Source: an uncultured bacterium
GTDB taxonomy: Bacteria; Bacteroidota; Bacteroidia; Bacteroidales; JACABE01
Direction of reading: 5' to 3'
Assembly: GCA_903911455.1 (NCBI GenBank)
Contig: CAIWDQ010000499.1
Span: 1-8,884, forward strand
DNA length: 8,884 bases
The stretch's first letter is position 1. Every line of letters starts with the position of its first letter. Position numbers and translations under genes: made by a program. Shown here piece by piece: positions 5,491 to 8,884 of the stretch. A model generated the notes under the pieces. The model ran no database searches. It had not been told where the DNA came from and worked only from the letters and a program-made list of their open reading frames with translations.

Positions 5491-6917
5491 GTTCTCTTGT
5501 CTTTATTTATTTTTATATCAATCTTAAATTGATTGATAATTTCTATTAAATGATTATTCTCTTCAAACTCCGATACGTATTCAATAAGCTCATCAGCATA
5601 AGATAAGTCCATATCCATAGCTGTTTCTAATATTTTATAAGCTTCTTTTATTTCTTTGTTGAATAATAAGTATGCTGACAGTCTATAAAAGAATTCGGCA
5701 TTCTCCGGCTGGAAACTTATGCCTACTTTAATAATTTCTATTGCTTTATTAAGATCATCTAATGCTTGATAAGCATCTGAATACTCTATCCAGATATCTA
5801 TATTATGAGGATCCATTTCAGAGACTTTACGGTAAGATTCCAAAGCCTCTTGCATGCCTTCCTTCTGTTGAATATCTGCTAATAGAAATAAATACTCAGA
5901 ATTATGAGGTTCAAGTTCTATAGCCTTGTTTATATTCTGAATACTTGCTTCTATGTTCTTTAATTCGTAACAAGACATCCCTCTGCCAAGCCATGCATCA
6001 GCAAAATGCTCATCGAACTCAATTGCTTTGGTATAACTTTCTATTGAGCCAACAAAGTTCTTAGTTTTTTCGTAACATTCGCCGATATAATAATAAATGA
6101 TGGCTTTGTTTTCTTCCATATCCAACATCTCAACGTACAAGTCAATTGCTTGTTGATATTGCTTTAAATTGATATATGTTGCTGCTTTATTATAATGTCC
6201 TATCAAGAAAGCTTCATCAATTACGATAGAGAAATCAAATGCTTCAATGGCTTTCTCGTACAAACCAACTATATTAAAAGCAATACCGAGATTAAGCCAA
6301 CCGACTTTACTATATGGATTTTCTTCAAGATAATTCTCAAAGAAAGAAATACTGTCGTTCATTTTGTCAGCAAACTCAAAATTAATAGACAACTCATAAA
6401 GTACGGCTTCATTGTCGGGATTAATTTCCAGAGCTTTCTTTAAATATTCTATTGCTTTATTATAGTTACCCAGATTCTCGTATTCAAAGGCAATGTTTAT
6501 ATAAACATCGTCAAGTTCTTCGGCTTTATTTAGTGCTTTGTGATATTCTTCAATAGCTTTCTCGTATCTTTTAAGCTGACTGTAAATAGCTCCTTTAGTA
6601 AAGAAAACATCAGAATTGGTTGGGTCTAATAGTTCAACTTTTGCCAATAACTCTAAAGCTTTGTCTGTTTTATCAGAATAAGCATAAAGTTGTGCTTTTT
6701 TTAATAGGATACCGACAGATTCAGGATGCTGACCGGTAGCATATCTTAAAACTAAACTTGTTTTACTGAGATTATTTCGCTCTAGATAGTAATCAATGAT
6801 AATCTCAAACTCTTCCACATCAAAATAGCAAGATTGTTTACTTTTAAGCATGGATTCAAATTTTTCAATCAGATTATCTATGTCCTCTCCAGAATATTCT
6901 TCAAAATTTTCGTCCAT
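5484..6917 (-). CDS. TPR-repeat protein, first gene of TPR-comA-aroE operon
   Basis: This 477-residue protein is nearly all tetratricopeptide repeats. Residues 1-30 are acidic (MDENFEEYSGEDIDNLIEKF). About eleven to twelve 34-residue helix-turn-helix units follow from about residue 33 to 440, for example YEKAIEEYHKALN (118-130), YNKAIEYLKKALEINPDN (152-169) and SIESYTKAIEFDE (291-303). There is no signal peptide or membrane segment, so it is likely a cytoplasmic protein-binding scaffold. Similar acidic TPR proteins of this length are common in Bacteroidota, but I know of no defined function. A longer reading from a TTG at 6941 would add eight residues. I reject it because that TTG lies inside the -7 promoter motif, so the ATG at 6917 is the start. 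The stop overlaps the comA start by 7 nt, implying coupled translation. Confidence 0.92.
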   Translation of the reverse strand: MDENFEEYSGEDIDNLIEKFESMLKSKQSCYFDVEEFEIIIDYYLERNNLSKTSLVLRYATGQHPESVGILLKKAQLYAYSDKTDKALELLAKVELLDPTNSDVFFTKGAIYSQLKRYEKAIEEYHKALNKAEELDDVYINIAFEYENLGNYNKAIEYLKKALEINPDNEAVLYELSINFEFADKMNDSISFFENYLEENPYSKVGWLNLGIAFNIVGLYEKAIEAFDFSIVIDEAFLIGHYNKAATYINLKQYQQAIDLYVEMLDMEENKAIIYYYIGECYEKTKNFVGSIESYTKAIEFDEHFADAWLGRGMSCYELKNIEASIQNINKAIELEPHNSEYLFLLADIQQKEGMQEALESYRKVSEMDPHNIDIWIEYSDAYQALDDLNKAIEIIKVGISFQPENAEFFYRLSAYLLFNKEIKEAYKILETAMDMDLSYADELIEYVSEFEENNHLIEIINQFKIDIKINKDKRTC

Positions 6918-6938
6918 TTGTTGTATTAAATTACGCTG

Positions 6939-6946
6939 CAAAATTA
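6939..6946 (-). promoter_or_regulatory. Bacteroidota -7 motif for the TPR-comA-aroE operon
   Basis: The minus strand reads TAATTTTG, an exact TAnnTTTG match. It predicts transcription from about 6935 and a leader of about 18 nt to the ATG at 6917. No clear TTG lies at -33. The motif overlaps the TTG that could be mistaken for a start codon and so fixes the start of the TPR gene. Confidence 0.55.
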
Positions 6947-7111
6947 ATAAATATAATTGAATTTATCAGTAATTAAAAATTGTATAACTAAATTGACATA
7001 ATTGTTATTAAATAAAACAAGTTAATTCTAATAATGTCTTTTAAAGTTAAAATTAAAACTGGCATCTTAATCATAAAAAAAATAAGCTTTATTGAATATT
7101 ATATTTAGCGT

Positions 7112-7471
7112 TTAATTATCACTACGATTTTCGAAACCCTTGCTATTGCTATGTTTCATGAAAAAGTGGTCGTATACAGAACTGCTGGAGTCAATAACAG
7201 AGTGGGTAGAGTCAATAACATTTGCGGGAGAGTCAATAACAGAGTCGGGGGAGTCAATAACATTTGCAGGTGGGTAAATAACAGAGCGAGGAGAGTCAAT
7301 AATATTTTGTAAATAAAAATTATTATTCGAGGGGTAGTCAATAACAGAGCTGGGGGTGTAAATAACATTAAAAGGAGACGAAATAATATTTTGTAATTTA
7401 TGAATCATATTTTGGTTGGATTGAGTACTATTTGGATTGGATGAATTGAAATTTTGTATGAATGAAATCAT
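7112..7471 (-). CDS. Doubtful heptapeptide-repeat protein encoded by the 21-bp array
   Basis: This 119-residue frame opens with an Asn/Ser/Gln-rich N terminus (about residues 1-24). About eleven seven-residue units follow, with consensus P-x-[SN]-V-I-D-S, such as PDSVIDS and PANVIDS. It ends in a polar tail. It has no signal peptide and matches no family I recognise. The repeat arises from 21-bp DNA units, which keep a frame open by periodicity alone. The opposite strand is also open over part of the array (7151-7312), so an open frame is weak evidence of coding. No TAnnTTTG motif or ribosome binding site is clear upstream of the ATG. In favour, the frame runs through all the units and about 90 bp upstream without a stop, and most unit-to-unit differences fall on residues 1-3 of the heptad. 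I cannot decide whether it is translated. Confidence 0.3.
   Translation of the reverse strand: MISFIQNFNSSNPNSTQSNQNMIHKLQNIISSPFNVIYTPSSVIDYPSNNNFYLQNIIDSPRSVIYPPANVIDSPDSVIDSPANVIDSTHSVIDSSSSVYDHFFMKHSNSKGFENRSDN
7168..7398. repeat. Eleven-unit 21-bp tandem repeat array
   Basis: There are eleven contiguous 21-bp units with no spacers, starting at 7168, 7189, 7210, 7231, 7252, 7273, 7294, 7315, 7336, 7357 and 7378. The core is AGTCAATAACA. From 7189 to 7293 the units alternate between an AACAGAG form and an AACATTTGC form, giving a 42-bp higher period. The block AATAATATTTTGTAA recurs at 7298-7312 and 7382-7396, exactly 84 bp (four units) apart, so a four-unit block was also duplicated. The first and the 7315 units are the most degenerate. 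The array is richer in G than its AT-rich surroundings. Confidence 0.92.
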
Positions 7472-7681
7472 ATTTATTTTGTGGGGAACAATAAATTATC
7501 AGTATTAAAGACCATTTACTAGAGATTGAATAATTTAAAATCGCACCTTTTCATTTATTAAAGGGAATTGATGAAAAGATTTTAAAGCCTCTATATAAAG
7601 TTAGTGAAGCTTTCAATTTTTTATAATACATTATTTTTATATAAAGTTTTTATTTTTATAAAAATTGACATTATTAATTAT
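7472..7681. other. AT-rich gap upstream of the Kelch gene
   Basis: I see no gene here. An imperfect inverted repeat, TAAAATC-GCACC-TTTTCAT against ATGAAAAGATTTTA, lies at about 7535-7582. An AAAGC...GCTTT pair followed by T-rich sequence lies at about 7585-7622. Both are too weak to call as terminators. If the heptad frame is not a gene, the unexplained span is 6947-7681. Confidence 0.5.
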
Positions 7682-7689
7682 TATCTTTG
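7682..7689 (+). promoter_or_regulatory. Bacteroidota -7 motif for the Kelch protein gene
   Basis: TATCTTTG is an exact TAnnTTTG match. It predicts a start near 7693 and a leader of about 57 nt. A TTGAC lies at 7665-7669, but the gap from its TTG to the -7 motif is only 14 bp, shorter than the usual 17-23, so the -33 assignment is uncertain. An AAAGAA stretch (7739-7744) just before the ATG may aid ribosome binding. Confidence 0.6.
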
Positions 7690-7749
7690 CAATAAATATT
7701 TAGTTACGATAATTACACTAATTAATAACCATTTTAAAAAAAGAACATT

Positions 7750-8884
7750 ATGAAAAAAATATTACTTTTTATCACTTTTCTATTTTTAAGTACTTTTATA
7801 TTTAGTCAGGGAACATGGTTGCAGAAAGCAAGTTTACCGGCTAATGGAAGACAAGTAGCTTTTGCCTTTTCGATAGATAACAGTGGATATGTAGGATGTG
7901 GGCAAACCGGTTCGGGCACCTATGCAAATGATTTTTGGGAATTTAATGGTGAAGGAGTCTGGACACAAAGAGCAAATTATGCAGGTGGAGTAAGATATTC
8001 ACCAAGTGCATTTGCTATTGATAGTCTGGGTTATGTTTGTTTAGGATATACCGGGCAACTTAAGAGTGATGTATGGTCATATAGCCCTCTAACAAATACA
8101 TGGACACAAAAGAATAGTTTTCCGGGGGCTGCCCGTTATGGAGCATTTTCTTTTACAATTGGTAAAAAAGGATATGTAGGGATGGGTACTCTAGGATATG
8201 CACCTTATTTAAGTGATTTCTGGGAATATAATCCTTTAACTGATACATGGACACAAAAGCAAAGTTTTAGCACTACTGGTAGAATTGGTGTTTGTTCTTT
8301 TTCAACAACAAATAAAGCTTATGCAGGTTTAGGGTCAGATGGTAGTGGAGGTTCATATTATAATGACTTTTATGAATACAATCCTATTACAAATACATGG
8401 ACATCAAAACCAAGCTTTATAGGAAGTGCACGATGTTATGCAGTTTCATTTTCTATTCTGAACAGTGGATATATTGGTTCAGGACAAACCAGTGGCACAT
8501 CTTGTATCTATGATTTTTGGCAATATAATACTATTACACAAGCATGGTCGTCGATATCTAGTGGAAGTGTAACCAATCGTGGTTCGGGAATTGGATTTTC
8601 AATAAAAAACAAAGGGTACTTTGGAATGGGAGGAACACAAACAGGTGGATATTTAAATGACTTGTGGGAATATACACCGGCAGATTTTTCGGTTAAGGAA
8701 AATAATGAGAAAGATTTAGCTAAAGTTACAATTGATAATATTAATAAGTCAATTAATATAATTATGAACACTAATATTAAAGAAGCATCAATAAAAATAT
8801 TTAACATTAATGGACAAATTATAAAAAACGCACAAATAAATAACAGCTTACATAAAATTAATATCAATCAGCTATCTAAAGGGA
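7750..8884 (+). CDS. Secreted Kelch-repeat propeller protein with probable T9SS sorting domain (3' partial)
   Basis: The frame runs from this ATG to the window end without a stop, giving 378 codons, and is cut at the 3' end. Residues 1-20 are a signal peptide (MKK, a hydrophobic core, FSQ cleavage region). Six Kelch-like repeats of about 45-50 residues fill about 35-310. Each carries an A-F-x-F/I strand, a GYVGxG-type turn and DFWEYNPxTxTWTQK. The N-terminal TWLQKASLPANGR matches the strand missing from the last repeat, DLWEYTPAD, so a closed six-bladed propeller is likely. Residues from about 317, including ASIKIFNINGQ (346-356) and NQLSKG at the edge, resemble the T9SS type A sorting domain. 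This directs export across the outer membrane and surface attachment or release, although the usual PNP motif is missing. The ligand is unknown. Confidence 0.88.
   Translation, partial: MKKILLFITFLFLSTFIFSQGTWLQKASLPANGRQVAFAFSIDNSGYVGCGQTGSGTYANDFWEFNGEGVWTQRANYAGGVRYSPSAFAIDSLGYVCLGYTGQLKSDVWSYSPLTNTWTQKNSFPGAARYGAFSFTIGKKGYVGMGTLGYAPYLSDFWEYNPLTDTWTQKQSFSTTGRIGVCSFSTTNKAYAGLGSDGSGGSYYNDFYEYNPITNTWTSKPSFIGSARCYAVSFSILNSGYIGSGQTSGTSCIYDFWQYNTITQAWSSISSGSVTNRGSGIGFSIKNKGYFGMGGTQTGGYLNDLWEYTPADFSVKENNEKDLAKVTIDNINKSINIIMNTNIKEASIKIFNINGQIIKNAQINNSLHKININQLSKG

Noticed and set aside
6918..6941. Eight-residue N-terminal extension of the TPR protein from a TTG codon
   Set aside because: The TTG is part of the TAATTTTG promoter motif and would precede the predicted transcript start.
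7151..7312. 53-residue plus-strand frame through the 21-bp array (VNN-x repeats)
   Set aside because: It is open only because the 21-bp period lacks stops in this frame. It has no promoter or ribosome binding site and ends as soon as the repeat degenerates.
7156..7368. 70-residue Leu/Thr/Pro-rich minus-strand frame through the array
   Set aside because: It is a second frame of the same repeat, shorter than the heptad frame and confined almost wholly to the array.
7168..7398. CRISPR array
   Set aside because: The units are contiguous with no spacers, the unit is only 21 bp, the copies are degenerate, and no cas gene is nearby.
8508..8867. Hydrophobic 119-residue minus-strand frame opposite the Kelch gene
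   Set aside because: It is antisense to a clearly coding frame that has a signal peptide, six repeats and a sorting tail. The antisense frame has no recognisable domain.

Overview
The window looks like a chromosomal stretch from a member of the Bacteroidota, probably Flavobacteriia- or Cytophagia-like. Four signs support this. The DNA is AT-rich. Promoters carry the Bacteroidota -7 motif TAnnTTTG rather than a sigma70 -10 box, and start codons lack strong Shine-Dalgarno sequences. A secreted Kelch protein ends in what looks like a type IX secretion (T9SS) sorting domain. The TPR / ComA-like / AroE gene trio and the single-chain glycyl-tRNA synthetase are also typical of the phylum.

Layout. 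1-183: no gene seen. 184-1129 (minus): an unrecognised lipoprotein followed 10 bp later by a small antitoxin-like protein with no visible toxin partner. 1130-1232: divergent promoter region. 1233-2756 (plus): glycyl-tRNA synthetase, apparently expressed from an almost leaderless mRNA. 2757-2967: repeat-rich gap between convergent genes, with a 75-bp hairpin element flanked by diverged tandem repeats. 2968-3723 (minus): methylthioadenosine phosphorylase with its own promoter. 3724-3972: gap with four CCTGWCAGG palindromes arranged as a compound hairpin. 3973-6917 (minus): a tight operon transcribed as TPR protein, ComA/phosphosulfolactate synthase-like protein, shikimate dehydrogenase, with a 7-nt overlap and an abutting TAAATG junction. 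6918-7749: AT-rich, holding an eleven-unit 21-bp tandem repeat that can be read as a heptapeptide-repeat protein of doubtful reality. 7750-8884 (plus): a secreted six-repeat Kelch propeller protein, cut by the window edge.

The clear genes are housekeeping: translation, methionine/adenine salvage and aromatic amino acid synthesis. The less explained parts are the ComA-like enzyme in an organism group not known to make coenzyme M, the three unrelated repeat structures in the gaps, and the 21-bp array. I see no phage, transposase, CRISPR array or defence cassette. Promoter spacing and start-site inferences come from reading motifs by eye, not from expression data.
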